Source: Phaeosaccion multiseriatum
Taxonomy: Eukaryota > Ochrophyta, other classes
Reading direction: 5' to 3'
DNA: 64,000 bases
NCBI GenBank assembly: GCA_965112735.1
Contig: OZ218951.1
Coordinates: forward strand, 2,170,001 to 2,234,000
A model generated the notes under the pieces. The model had not been told where the DNA came from and ran no database searches. It saw only the letters and a list, made by a program, of their open reading frames with translations. Made by a program: the position numbers and the translations under genes. Positions 45,757 through 56,911 of this stretch are shown here, piece by piece (position 1 is the stretch's first letter; every line of letters starts with the position of its first letter).

Positions 45757-46506
45757 ATGAGGTGGTCAGTGGAGGGCCTGACGAGGGCCATCAAAGAGGG
45801 CTACCAGCTGGATGCTGAGACGTTTAACGCCGCCGCTGAGTGGGGAGACTTAGGGATGTGTCAGATCCTGTATGGCCACGGCTGCCCCTGGGGCGAGGCA
45901 GTGTGTGAAGCTGCTGCCAGGAATGCCGAACACGGGCTGAGCATTCTCAAGTGGCTGCGCTCTGAAGACCTGCACGACGAAAACCCGTGCCCGTGGAGCG
46001 AGAGCGCTTGCGCTGCAGCGGCGCGGCGAGGAGATGTCGGCATGCTCACGTGGCTGCTGTCGGAGGATGCGAATGCCCCCTTTGATCACAACGTTTGGCT
46101 TGAGGCTGCGCGTGAGGGACGTGTCAAGACGCTAAAGCTGCTTCTGAACCACCCACAGGTCAAGGCAGAGCTGGACGGGGCGGAGGGAGACATCAGCTCG
46201 TGGAGGTGGGGGGCTTTCTTCGCCGCGTCGAGTGGGAATTTGGCGGTTCTGCGCTGGCTTCACACCAACGCCCGCGAGGTGTGCTTTTGGAACGCCAGAG
46301 TGTGCGAGATGGCTGTCCGCGTCAAGAGCTTGGCCATGCTCAAGTGGCTGCGATCCAAGAGCGTCATGTGTGGATGGGAGGAGTACGCCTGCCCCGAGGT
46401 GTGCCGGCGTACGTGGGAAGAGGACGCGGGCGAAGGAGAAGCGGCCTTCGAGGAGATGAAGCAGTGGGTGCATGCCAATGGCCACCCCTGCGACTGCGAG
46501 GACTGA
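45757..46506 (+). CDS. Ankyrin-type repeat protein of the CPW...WL class
   Basis: Single-exon frame of 249 residues from ATG 45757 to TGA. It is built from degenerate ankyrin-like units, each with a Cys-Pro-Trp turn, an alanine-rich helix and a K/T-W-L helix end (GCPWGEAVCEAAA, LSILKWLRSE, PCPWSESACAAAARRGDVGMLTWLL). Such repeats are common in stramenopile, haptophyte and giant-virus ankyrin proteins and serve as binding scaffolds. It ends in a short Cys/Asp tail (HPCDCED). A close relative, disrupted by a frameshift, lies at 58.7-59.3 kb. The partner is unknown. High third-position GC and the intact frame suggest a working gene. Confidence 0.75.
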   Translation: MRWSVEGLTRAIKEGYQLDAETFNAAAEWGDLGMCQILYGHGCPWGEAVCEAAARNAEHGLSILKWLRSEDLHDENPCPWSESACAAAARRGDVGMLTWLLSEDANAPFDHNVWLEAAREGRVKTLKLLLNHPQVKAELDGAEGDISSWRWGAFFAASSGNLAVLRWLHTNAREVCFWNARVCEMAVRVKSLAMLKWLRSKSVMCGWEEYACPEVCRRTWEEDAGEGEAAFEEMKQWVHANGHPCDCED

Positions 46507-47934
46507 GGGAGTCGCGGAATTGAAAGTATCGTGAGCGAGAGCTGTTGATGCACACACGGGGGTCGAAGACATCCTTCTTGTTGCCCAGCTCGGAGCATTG
46601 GTTGTCCTTGGTGGGGAGGGGGGCTTGTGGCGGAGCGGCTGCAAGCAAATGCTCGTGATGTGTGCAATTGGGACAAGCAGGGCTCTTTGTGCAGCTCTCC
46701 TTTTCGCCAGCGAGAGCCTGACGACGTTGCAGTCGCTGCGGCTGCGACCAGACAGCGTCATGTGTCCACGGGACTTGCGCTGCGAAGCGTGGGTTATTGA
46801 TGCGGGGGAGGACAGATGCATGGTTTGTTACATATGTATTGTGGCAGTTCGTGCCCGCCAATGGACGCCAAGAACTGACTGTGGACTCACTTCAGTCAGC
46901 AGCACCGGGGAAGGAGATCATGAGCAGAGTGAGGCCCAAGGCATGCAGGACCATTGATTCCCCATGTGATTCGAGCAGCGGCCGAGGAGGCACCAACAAG
47001 AGAGCGCTTTCAAAGGCTTGAGAGCGAGGCGAGTCAGTCAGGCTGGACACCGCTCCGAACGGAGTCGATGAAGGACACTGGACGCTGAGCTGCGATGTGT
47101 GCTCTACAGCGGTCTCACTTGTTCAGTCGGAAGGGTCAGGGAAAGGGAATATGGTCACGTTCAGCTCAGTTTTTAATTTTAAATCATGTGCTCTTCACAT
47201 GACAAGGATCATGCTCCTCCGCACCACTGGTGAGCATCGAGTCCAGCCCTCATCACCGCAGTGGCACACAATCGCACGCCCTTTGTGCGCACTGCCAATT
47301 TCTGGGGGGACTGTGCTCGCCGTTTTGCCCTCCCTCCAGCCACCCCGTCCTCCTTACATCATTCTCAAAATCCTCCTCCTCAGCCTCGCCTACGGCTCAT
47401 ACTGAAGTATTACTATTTCCATCCAAGATGAATCAGGACTCAAGAGGAAGGAAGGGGGGGTTACGACACAAAACGGCCGACCCTGCGACTGTGAGTACGC
47501 TCCCGCGTGGGGCACTTCATGAGCAAGATCGACTTCTCAGTCGACTTATTTGAGCGAGAGGCAGAGCGACTACTACGCCCGTCCTGAGGACGCATATGAG
47601 TGGAAGGCAGGTACCCATGAGGCGCGTGAGCAGCAGCATGACATGGGATTACGACCGGGATGACCCACTGCCGCAGCATTCACGCATCGACCGACTGGAG
47701 TGGAAGGGTGAGCAGAAGAGGAGCCCAGACCGGCCCAAGCTATGTGTGCGAGTCGAAGGGGTGCTCGGCATGAGGCTCCTCAGCCGCGAGACCAGGACTG
47801 GTATGAGTGCCATTATTATTACGTTAACTCAATAAATATGCTGCGCTCCTCGGCCCTCCGATCGATCGATCAAACAATAGAATACATACCCATCTCGCTC
47901 GCTCTTGTCTCTCTCCCCACTCTGCCAAGCTCTG
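46507..47934. other. 1.4 kb without a recognised gene
   Basis: Both strands were read. A short frame near 47530-47720 encodes a Tyr/Glu/Arg-rich stretch (SDYYARPEDAYEWKAG) close to GT sites and could be an exon of an unknown gene, but no start or acceptor could be fixed. AATAAA occurs near 47832. Nothing else is supported. Confidence 0.35.
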
Positions 47935-48186
47935 ACGAAAAGCTCCGGAGCACCGAGCACCTGTTGTGGTGAAGGTGCTTGCCATCAGAGCAGCGCGGAT
48001 GCGAACGATGGGCGGGGGCGGAGGTAGGCCCATCCGGAAGATGGACATCGCTCACCAGCTGCAGTGAGAAAGAGAGGAGGCGACGGGAGGAATGAATGAA
48101 TGACTCACTAAACGCGTCGAAGCAGGCATCAGCACTCACCCCCCCCACTTGTAGCCCCACTTCTTGTCTCCCCAGCCCCACACAGC
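47935..48186 (-). pseudogene. Inverted relic of the Trp/Gly peptide gene (last exons and 3' UTR)
   Basis: On minus, bases 48062-47935 match the last exon and 3' untranslated part of the peptide gene at 49171-49310, in inverted orientation. Just upstream on minus, about 48186-48140, an exon-3-like segment reads Trp-Gly-Trp-Gly-Asp-Lys-Lys-Trp-Gly-Tyr-Lys-Trp-Gly-Gly and ends at a GTGAGT donor in the family phase. The last exon then adds Gly-Trp-stop as in the intact copies. Its acceptor phase does not fit, and no signal-peptide exon is seen further upstream, so this looks truncated. Confidence 0.7.
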
Positions 48187-48479
48187 CTGAGGTCATGCCC
48201 CAACGGCCCCTCAGTCCTCAGTCTTGGCAGCCGCAGGGGTGGTCATGTTGCCCCCAGCCAGTGCGTGCTGTCATGCCTTGGCTCCGCTGCTTCCCGCCTA
48301 GTCCTGTGTCATGGCCCATATGACGTTTGTGTCACTGGCGTATCAAAGGGGGGGTCAAAAGGGCTCCAAAGGGCTCGAGAGAGGTGCATTTTCTACGTTT
48401 TTCTCGGCCTTGCTCACAACCACAGTTGCCTCAGGACCGCCTCAACTACTGCCGCAAGACTACCAAGAAAGAAAGCACC

Positions 48480-49182
48480 ATGACTCGCATCATCCTCACT
48501 CTCTTCGCCCTGCTCTTTGTGGCAGTGCTCTCCGGCGCCGCCGAAGTCCCCGACACCATCAAGGACAAGCCGGCCCGCAAGCTGTAAGTTCAAGGATCGG
48601 ATCTTGCCTGCTTGACGCGCCCGTGCACGTCCTCAACACTCGCTCCGCTCTCCTCTTCTCGGCTCTCGCACACCTCTTCATGTCTGCCTCACGCTCCGCT
48701 CGACTTATGTTGTACGCTCGCTTTTGCCCCTGCCGCGCGCCTTCGCTCCGTTTTCGTCCCTCCCCCGTCGCCCTTCACCTTCACCCCGGGCGCCACTCCG
48801 CTACAGGAGCTACGGCTCTCGAGGCGAAGGCCACCAGAGGGGACGCAAACTGTAAGTGACGTCTCCCTACATCGCTCACACCTGCTTACTGTCTCTTACC
48901 GTCTTTCCCTTTCCACTCCGCGCTCCTCATCTACTCGGATCCAATTGACTCCGCCGCCATCGACCCGGATCGTGTGCGCCCCCCCCCGCTCAACTTCTTG
49001 GGCATCCTTTACCCCTGGCGATAACAGCTACCACTGGGGCGGATGGGGCGGATGGGGCGGATGGGGACGCAGATGGGGAGGGTGAGTGCTATGGTGCTAT
49101 GGGCTGAGGTATACACTTCCACACTATTCTTACATCTGTCCTCCTCCCTTCACCTCCTCTTTCGCGCTGCAGCTGGTGGTGA
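48480..49182 (+). CDS. Secreted Trp/Gly-rich mini-protein with RXL-bounded exons (copy A)
   Basis: Four exons: 48480-48583, 48807-48851, 49028-49081, 49173-49182; all three introns are phase 2 with GTAAGT or GTGAGT donors. 70 residues. Exon 1 is a classic signal peptide (MTRIILTLFALLFVAVLSG) plus EVPDTIKDKPARKL. Exon 2 encodes SYGSRGEGHQRGRKL. Exon 3 encodes a Trp-Gly module starting YHWGGWGG and including WGRRWG; exon 4 adds the final Trp-Trp-stop. Exons 1 and 2 both end in Arg-Lys-Leu with the Leu codon split by the intron, so each exon could be one processed peptide. I recognise no named family. Exon lengths match copy B and the minus-strand relative. No Cys is present, so it is unlike disulfide-rich defensins. 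Confidence 0.75.
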
Positions 49183-50555
49183 GCGATGTCCATCTTCCGG
49201 ATGGGTCTACCTCCGCCCCCGCCCATCGTTCGCGTCGCTCCGCGCTGCTCTGATGGCGACAAGCACCTTCACCACCAGCAGGTGCTCGGTCCTCCGCAGC
49301 TTTCGACAACGAGAAGCTTCGTGTGACCATAGGCAGAGAGAAAGGAGCCCTATTTATTTGATATCGTATTTGCATTAATTCAGTCTCGCAACTTAAGATC
49401 CTTCTCAGATGTCTCGTCGGCCTCGACATGTGTGCTCCTTGAGTGCTTCATCTCTCCCTTGTAAGGCGACTCGCATGGCAGAGATTAAGCAGCAGCGTCA
49501 CAAGCTGATGGTTGAGTGCTGTCCCCTCTAATCCCAAGACGGCGGCGCAGTCTTTTGTCACTCCACAAACTAGCCAGAACAAACGGCCGATCCATGTCTA
49601 TGTGAGGCAAGATCCCATGCCTTGAATGGAGAGAGTAAAAGGCAGCGGGAGGGAGGGAGGGAGGGAGGGAGGGAGGGAGGGAGGGATAGAGATGTCCCTT
49701 GTTGCTGCCCTCCTCAACGCCTCCGCGCCCTTCCACAAGGCAACGGTGCTGAGGGGTGAGTTGTAATCCAATCCAATCTGAAGTCAATGGGAGTGAGTGT
49801 GGTACAGTAGCCCCTCCTTTCTTCGTGCTGCCTCTCTCTACAAGTGAGCACCCGCTGCAGCAGCGAAGGCATAGAAAGCTTCTTGTAGTCGTCCGTCGCT
49901 CTGCCTTGTTATGGAGGCCTCTCAAGGTATTGGGTTTGGTAATCCGATTCACAGATACCGATCGCAGAAGGGGGGGAGTTCCTTTGCTTGGGCGAGAGGG
50001 CAGCGGCAGCAAGGCTGTGTTAAGTGCGACAGCAGCTGCTGCCTAGATGAGCGGTGCCTGCCTTTGGCCTCCACACGAGCACGACCCCCGCCTAGGACCT
50101 GGCGTTCACCTTTTATCATTGTGTGTTTATCAAGGCAGTACCCTTCTCTAAGCTACGACTACGACTACATGCGGGCACAGCAAGCCCTCGGCCTCGGTCC
50201 ATCGGGATTACACTCTCCCCCCTTCAAACGAATTGACCTTGCCTCTCCCCCCCCCCCTCAAGCCATACACTTCACCCATTGATCCCGTAAGCTACACACG
50301 TGACTCCCCTCCCCCCCCGACCCCCTACCTCCTGTGCTCCGCTCCTCTCTGCGACAGAGGATCGCAATCACTTCACCGCTGTTACACCAAGCCAGTGTGC
50401 CGTGGGCAGTCTCTCTCGCGCATCACATCCTGATGTACAGGCTCACTCGCATGTGCGGCATGACTGGTGCAACTGAGCAGCTGGAGCGGTACTCTTTCGT
50501 TGCCAAAGTCGTCGCTGCCCTACCAGCCCCCACCCCGCACATCCCTCTTGCTCGT
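49183..50555. other. Convergent 3' region between peptide and ankyrin genes
   Basis: 3' untranslated part of the peptide gene, then a GGGA repeat near 49644-49686, then sequence nearly identical to 62040-62698. No gene is recognised. The short frames in it are conserved only because the whole block is duplicated. Confidence 0.45.
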
Positions 50556-52370
50556 TCAGCTCATCTCCTCCGCCATGCTCTCCCACGTCTCGCTCTGCAC
50601 CCGCCCGGGCCTCTCCAGCGGCAGGATTCCGCTCTCCTTGCCGAAGGTCTTATCCGTCCTTCGCATGAGGTCCAGCGCGGTTTGGGACCGGAAGAAGGCT
50701 GCTGCCGCCTCCATAAGTCGCTGCTCGATGTCCCGGCTGAACTGCCACCGCCGGGCGTCAGCCAAGGCCTTGTCCACCGAAGCACCGGCCGAGAGGAGCT
50801 GCAGCGCAATCCCGTGGTGGTCTCCGCAGATGGCAACAACCAGCGGGGAAGGGACGTCTACTCTTGAGGCATCCAAGGGGGCTCCCGCAGAGATGAGACG
50901 GGCGACGACGGCCTCGTGCCCACCCTCCGCGGCAAGAAGGAGGGGTGTTGCGCAATTGTTGCCCTCTTTGTCCACACGTGCTCCCGCACAGAGAAGCTTC
51001 TCCACCACGGCGTCGTGCCCTTCCTGACAGGCAGCGTGAAGAGCAGTGACACCTTCGGGGTCAGCCTTGTCCACACGTGCTCCTGCAGAGAGAAGCTTCT
51101 CCACCACGGCGTCGTGTCCATATTGAGAGGCGATATGAAGAGCGGTGAAACCTTCGGGGTCAGCCTTGTCGATGGGGGGTCCCGCAGAGATGAGACGAGC
51201 GACGACGGCCTCGTGCCCATTCCGCGCGGCAACATGGAGGGGTGTTGCGCCATGGTTGGCCACTTTGTCCACACGTGCTCCCGCAGAGAGAAGCTTCTCC
51301 ACCACGGCGTCGTGTCCATCTTGAGAGGCGATATGAAGAGCAGTGAAACCTTCGGGGTCAGCCTTGTCGATGGGGGGTCCCGCAGAGATGAGACGAGCGA
51401 CGACGGCCTTGTGCCCATTCTCCGCGGCAAGAAAGAGGGGTGTTGCGCCAGTGTTGGCCTCTTTGTCCACCTGTGCTCCCGCACAGAGAAGCTTCTCCAC
51501 CACGGCGTCGTGACCTTCCTGACAGGCAACGTGAAGAGGAGTGAAACCTTCGTGGTCAGCCTTGTCGATGATGGCGTGAGCCCTGATGAGCTGCTGTACA
51601 ATGCCCACATGCCCATTGAGCGATGCCTGCAGAAGCGGAGTAGCCCCGAGATTACTTGCGTGGTTCACATCCGCTTGGGCTGAGATGAGGAGCCTTACAA
51701 CAGAGCCATGTCCGTTCTGAGAGGCCATCCAAACCGGAGAAAGCCCCTGCTTCCCCGCCAAGTCAATGCTGGCATGCGCCGAGAGCAGCTGCTGCACTAT
51801 CGTGGAGTGCCCCTCATCTGAGGCTACAATCAAGGGAGTAGCTCCTGCGTCATTCGCTTGGTCCACAGGGGCTCCAATGTCTAACAGCCGCCTCACCACC
51901 TGATCGTGTCCGTTGCTGATTGCGCCTATCAACGGCGTGTCTCCAAAGGGCCTGCCTCTGGTTCTGAAGGAGGCCCCTTCCCGCAGCACAAGGTCCACGA
52001 CATCCAGCCGACCGTATCTTGAAGCGCAGAGTGCAGACGAATCGCCCTCTTCATTGATAGGCTCATCCAAACTCGCTTTGCCGTGCTTGGCGATGAGCTT
52101 CACAATCAGCGCTCTCACAGTGAGGAAGCTATCTCCTCTTTCCAGAGCCTGCCCGAGTCGCCGCGCCTGGGGTTGAGGGAAACAAGTTTAGGGGGGAGAG
52201 GCGCATAAACCGGACAAAAAGGGATCAACGGGGAGCTGCTCACTGGTCACACGTGATCTCAGCGCAAAAAAGGATTCCTCTCTCTGCTCTGTTTTTCCAA
52301 ATAACACCATATTATAGGAGGCAGGACGCTACATCCGTACCTCGGGCGTTAAAGTTGCCTGCTGCGCCAT
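50556..52370 (-). CDS. Thirteen-ankyrin-repeat protein (copy A)
   Basis: Two exons on minus: 52370-52341 (MAQQATLTPE) and 52166-50556, phase 0, with a CCCTCAACCCCAG acceptor; 546 residues. About 13 canonical ankyrin repeats of 33 residues (GATPLHVAA..GH..VV..L) follow a short N-terminal helical part. Repeats 6-11 alternate between a VVEKLLSAGARVDK type and a VVARLISAGPPIDK type, which points to recent duplication of a two-repeat, 198-bp unit. A conserved non-ankyrin tail follows: FFRSQTALDLMRRTDKTFGKE. The same tail occurs in the neighbouring pseudogene, so it defines a local family. Ankyrin arrays bind proteins; the partner is unknown. It is convergent with the peptide gene, an arrangement kept in the second cassette. 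Confidence 0.82.
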
Positions 52371-52798
52371 GGTGAGCAAGCGGCCCCGCCCTTGAGAGGG
52401 TGCTGCAGACTAGGGAGCTACAGAAGGCTCTGCTTTTGCTTGTTGTGGTTGCTTTTTCTGTGTGGAGTTCTATTATGTTACCTAAACTTACGTATGTGGA
52501 GTAGGGCGTATGTAGTTGGTTTTGGTGATCGGGGGGTTCACAGATGCCGATGGCTGTGTTGAGTGCTGACAGACACGACCGCGCAGCCGCTGCCTAGATG
52601 AGCGGTGCCTGTCTTTTGCCTCTTACACGAGCACAGCACCCTTCTCTCTCTTTCTGCCTTGCTCAACCATGTAAAGGACCCTCAGCACTGAGGTATACAA
52701 ATTTTTAAAACTCCCCCCTCTCCTTCTCCCTCACTCGAACGACGCGGTGACTCCCTCCCCTCCTGCTCTCGCGCTGTTGCTTATTCCCCTCGTGGCAG

Positions 52799-54317
52799 AC
52801 CACCCGCCTGAAGGAAGCCATCACTAATGGCCAGAGCGTCAAAAAGGTGAAAGGGGCTGTGAGAGCCCTCGTCGCTGAAAACGGAGGGAGGAAGGCGTGC
52901 TTGGACGAGCCCCTCGATGAGAGAGGTTGGCTTGCCCTAGCTATACATGAAGGCGGGGTGACATCCTAGCTCTTCTGCTGCAAGAGGGAGCGTCGATGAA
53001 TGCTGCAAATCGTGGGTACGGGTTGACTGCGTTAATGCGTGCATGTACGGTAAAGGATGCTGCTGCTATTGTACCACAGCTTGTCTCTGCTGGTGCGGAT
53101 GTCAATGCAGTAACGATGGAGAGATGCACGGCTCTCATGACGGCCTCCTCGGAGGGGGCCGTTGTGGTGTTGCCCAAGCTGCTCTCCGCCGGTGCCAGCT
53201 TGGACTGGGTTGACAGTGAAGGTTCCACGGCGTTGACCCTTTCGGTACAGCACGGCCATCATGCAGTGGTGCAGCAGCTGCTATCGGCAGGTGCAGAGGT
53301 GGACCGTGTAGGTATGAGAGGGAAGACGGCGCTCCATTATGCCTGTCTTGGAGGACAGAAAAGGGTGGTCCAGCAGCTGCTCAAGGACGGTGCGTAAGAC
53401 ATTCCGTAGGCTTTACGCCGTTGGTATTGGTCTCCCATGGAAGACATCTTGCGGTGGTGCAGCAGCTGCTGTCGGCCGGCGCTGATCCTAACCACTTGGA
53501 TGACAGGAATGCTTGGGGCCACACCCCCTTGACGATGGCCACCCGAAACGGACACCACAGGGTCACGCAGCTGCTCCTCATCTCCGGGGCGGAGGCGAAT
53601 TTAGGAGGCCGCAGCCAGTGGGATGCGCTCTATCTTATCTTGCAAGCCAATATGGACATGGCATTGTGGTGGATCAGCTCCTCGCAGCCGGCGCGAAACT
53701 CGAACGCCGCAATGGTGAGGAGGGGAGAAGTGCGTTGATGGGAGCGTCTATGGAAGGGCAGAGAAGTATTGTGCGAAAGCTGCTCAGGGCGGGTGCAGAG
53801 TTGAATGCCATGGGTGGCGACGGGTGGGGGGCGATACCAGTTGGCATCTCATGGAGGTCATGCTCGTGTCGTGGAGGAGATCATCTCAGCAGGTGCCGAT
53901 GTGGAAATGCTGACTAGGGTGGGGGGTATACCTTTGTTGCTGGCTGCTGCGTTTGGTCATGGGGCAGTGATTCATGAGCTCCTGTCTGCAGGGGCTGATC
54001 CTGACAATGAGGGCAGTGTCAGCAGCGGAACGGCCTTATTTTGTGCAGCATTGAATGGCCACAGCGGGGCGGCGCTGGAGCTGCTCTCAGGAGAGGCCTC
54101 ACTGACAAAGGCTCTGACCAAAGCGCGAGAGGATCGCGATGAAGCCCGTATTGTAGAATTCCTCCTGACCGCCGACAGGCAGCACTTTGCGTCACAAAGC
54201 GCGCTGGACCTGATGCGGGACATTGACCCTGTCTTTGGCAAAGAAGGGAGGCTGAAGGTGTCCCAGAGAGAGATTGGCCCTGACGTGCTGCAGGAGGTGG
54301 CGGAGGAGATAGCATGA
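52799..54317 (+). pseudogene. Ankyrin-repeat gene of the same family, broken by frameshifts
   Basis: An acceptor-like site at 52798 opens a frame homologous to the second exon of the 50.6-kb gene (AVRALVAENGG..LDEPLDERG). The frame then breaks near 52962, near 53396 (with in-frame stops), between about 53640 and 53690, and near 53830. Joined conceptually, the pieces give about 12 ankyrin repeats and the family tail FASQSALDLMRDIDPVFGKE up to a stop at 54317. No first exon was located. Four frame breaks make sequencing error alone unlikely, so I call it a pseudogene. Confidence 0.8.
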
Positions 54318-56500
54318 TGAAAGCGGCACCTCTCGCCTGCGGTTTGGCCAGGGCGTTGAGAAGGAAGGGGACGAAAATGGCCCTCGTCAGACTTGCAGAG
54401 GCAGTGGTGATGGGGTGGAACAGAGGTCAGCGTGAGAGGCTGTGGGGTAGGCAGGAGGATGAAGGAGAGAGAGACGTCCAAGGAGGTTGGTGTGAGTGTA
54501 GGTGGTAATAACGTAAGAACAAGCTGCTTCACCACTCCTCCTCCTATCTTCTTTTCCCCTTCCCCCTTCCATCCCCAGCCCCTTCGCACCCCTCACTCAC
54601 TCACACAAACACGCACGCTTTCGAGCACTCACTCACCCACTCCTCACTCACTCACTCACGCGGGCACACACAGACGCACGCACTCGCACGCTCGCATGCA
54701 CGCACGCACTCACTCATTCACTTCCTCACTCCCTCCTCCGTCTCTCCCTCTTCCCTCCCTCTCTCCCTTCCTGCTTTCCTCCCTCCCTCCCTTCCTTCCC
54801 TCCCTCCCTCCCTCCATCACTCACTCACTCATTCACTCATTCACTCATTCACTCCCCTCTCTCCCTCCCTCCCTCCCCCCCTCCATCCCTCCCTCCCTCC
54901 CTCACTCCCTCCCTCCCTCCCTCCCTCCCTCCCTCACTTACTCACCCACTCCCCTCCCTCCCTCCGTCACGCTTTTACTCCCTCAATCTCTCACTTCCTG
55001 GCAGACCTGCCTCACTCACTCAGTCCCTCGCCCACCCAATCACTCCCGCACGCACTCATTCTCACTCACGCACGCACGCACGCACCCAAGCCCTCACTCA
55101 CTCCCCACCCTCACTACTCACCCCTCTCTCACTCACGCAGTACTCAATCCTTCCCTCACCCACCCCCTCACTCCCTCACTCATCCCCCTCACTCCCTCAC
55201 TCCGGCTCCATCCCCACTACAGGCCCAGAGGTGTCACTCACTCATTCACTCCCTCACTCTTTCCTCCGTCTCTGCCTCCCCCTTCCCTCCCCTCTCCCTT
55301 CCTCCTTTCCTCCATTCCTCCTTTCCTCCCTCCCTCCCTCCCTCCCTCCCTTCCTCCCTCCCTCCCTCCCTCCCTCCCTCCCTCCCTCCCTCCCTCCCTC
55401 CCTCCCTCCCTCCCTCCCTCCCTCCCTCCCTCCCTCCCTCCCTCCCTCCCTCCCTCCCTCCCTCCCTCCCTCCCTCCCTCCCTCCCTCCCTCCCTCCCTC
55501 CCTCCCTCCCTCCCTCCCTCCCTCCCTCCCTCCCTCCCTCCCTCCCTCCCTCCCTCCCTCCCTCCCTCCCTCCCTCCCTCCCTCCCTCCCTCCCTCCCTC
55601 CCTCCCTCCCTCCCTCCCTCCCTCCCTCCCTCCCTCCCTCTCTCTCTCCCTCCCTCCCTCCCTCCCTCCCTCCCTCCCTCCCTCCCTCCCTCCCTCCCTC
55701 CCTCCCTCCCTCCCTCCCTCCCTCCCTCCCTCACTCACCCACTCCCTCACTCACTCACTCACCCACTCACCTCCCTCCCTTCCTCCCACCCTCCCTCCGT
55801 CACGTTTTTACTCCCTCCTCCCTCCCTCCCTCCCTCCCTCCCTCCCTCCCTCCCTCCCTCCCTCACTCACTCACTCACCCACTCCCCTCCCTCTCTTCCT
55901 CCCACCCTCCCTCCGTCACGTTTTTACTCCCTCAATCTCTCACTTTCTGGCAGACCCCCCTTACTCCCTCAGTCCCTCGCCTACCCAATCACTCCCGCAC
56001 GCACTCACTCTCACTCACGCACGCACGCACGCACCCAAGCCCGCACTCACTCCCAACCCCTCACTACTCACCCCTCTCTCACTCACGCAGCACTCCATCC
56101 TTCCCTCACTCGCTCCCTCACTCACCCCCCTCACTCCCTCACTTCGGCTCCATCCCACCTATAGGCCTAGAGGTGTCTAGGCCTAGGCCGCTTACTGTGC
56201 CATCTAGCAGCAGGAACATTCTCTCCCGGGGGCTAGTAGGGAGAGGAAGGGTCCGTAAGACCTTCACGTATAGGTATGAGTGCCGTTGCCAAAAGTAACG
56301 GGCCCGTGTCCCACATCCCCTCCTCTCCCCTTAGTTCTTTACCTGAGACAGATCGAGATAGGTACCTCTTAGGCGTCAACTCCTTCGAGCAAGGTTAATC
56401 GGAGGCACCACTACGGACACTTAGTCTGTGGTGCAGTACTCTAACGGGCCCCCATCGGTTCTCTCGAGATCCACCACACTTTGTTCGGCTGTGAGATGCA
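54318..56500. repeat. CCTC/ACTC simple-repeat region with a ~950-bp internal duplication
   Basis: Almost wholly pyrimidine-rich simple sequence; the longest pure CCTC run is about 55320-55735. A mixed segment at about 54960-55235 recurs at about 55910-56165, offset about 943-950, with small changes. Long open frames here are products of the 4-bp repeat and are not genes. Confidence 0.85.
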
Positions 56501-56900
56501 TACTCACATAGCTACTACCGTCCGCCGTCGATTTCCTCTACAAGCTACCACAATTGCCTCGACCAGGCACCACCTCCCATCCATGTGGATCTGCAGGTCG
56601 ATGACCAGGGAAGGGGAGCGTGGGCCGAGGGGCAGGAGCCCGAGTACGTCAGCAGCGAGGAGGCCGCCGGCGCCACTGCCCCCTCGCCACCCCAACTGAG
56701 GCGGTTGCCCTTTCCGACTCCAGGAGTGGCGACGAGGGCGACAGCAAGCGAGCACCTCCACGACCCGGAGCCGAAGCGGTTCCAGCACGAGGAGAAGCAG
56801 GGGCAGTAGCCACAGCGACAGCACCGCCCTGCATGCCTTCGTGCTACACGAACTTTCGTCGTTCTCCGCCCAAGATGTAAGAAGCATACCGAGGTGACGA
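56501..56900 (+). other. Possible short coding exon, unassigned
   Basis: The frame from about 56585 to 56809 has high third-position GC (EPEYVSSEEAAGAT, PKRFQHEEKQGQ) and starts just before a CTGCAG site. No start codon, partner exon or homology is evident. It may be an exon of an unknown gene or chance. Confidence 0.2.
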
Positions 56901-56911
56901 GGTTGGACTTA

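Larger units (their letters stand above)
48338..52190. repeat. Segmental duplication, copy 1 (peptide gene + ankyrin gene cassette)
   Basis: This block recurs at about 60787-64000 in the same orientation, with long near-identical stretches. Both peptide genes, the tract between the genes, and the ankyrin genes lie in the same order. Offset is 12,438 at the peptide ATG and 12,143 at the ankyrin stop, so small indels separate the copies. Confidence 0.9.

Noticed and set aside
54432-56298. 582- and 355-residue Pro-Ser-Leu frames, and Gly-Arg-Glu frames on minus
   Set aside because: Products of the CCTC repeat; no splice pattern, start context or homology.
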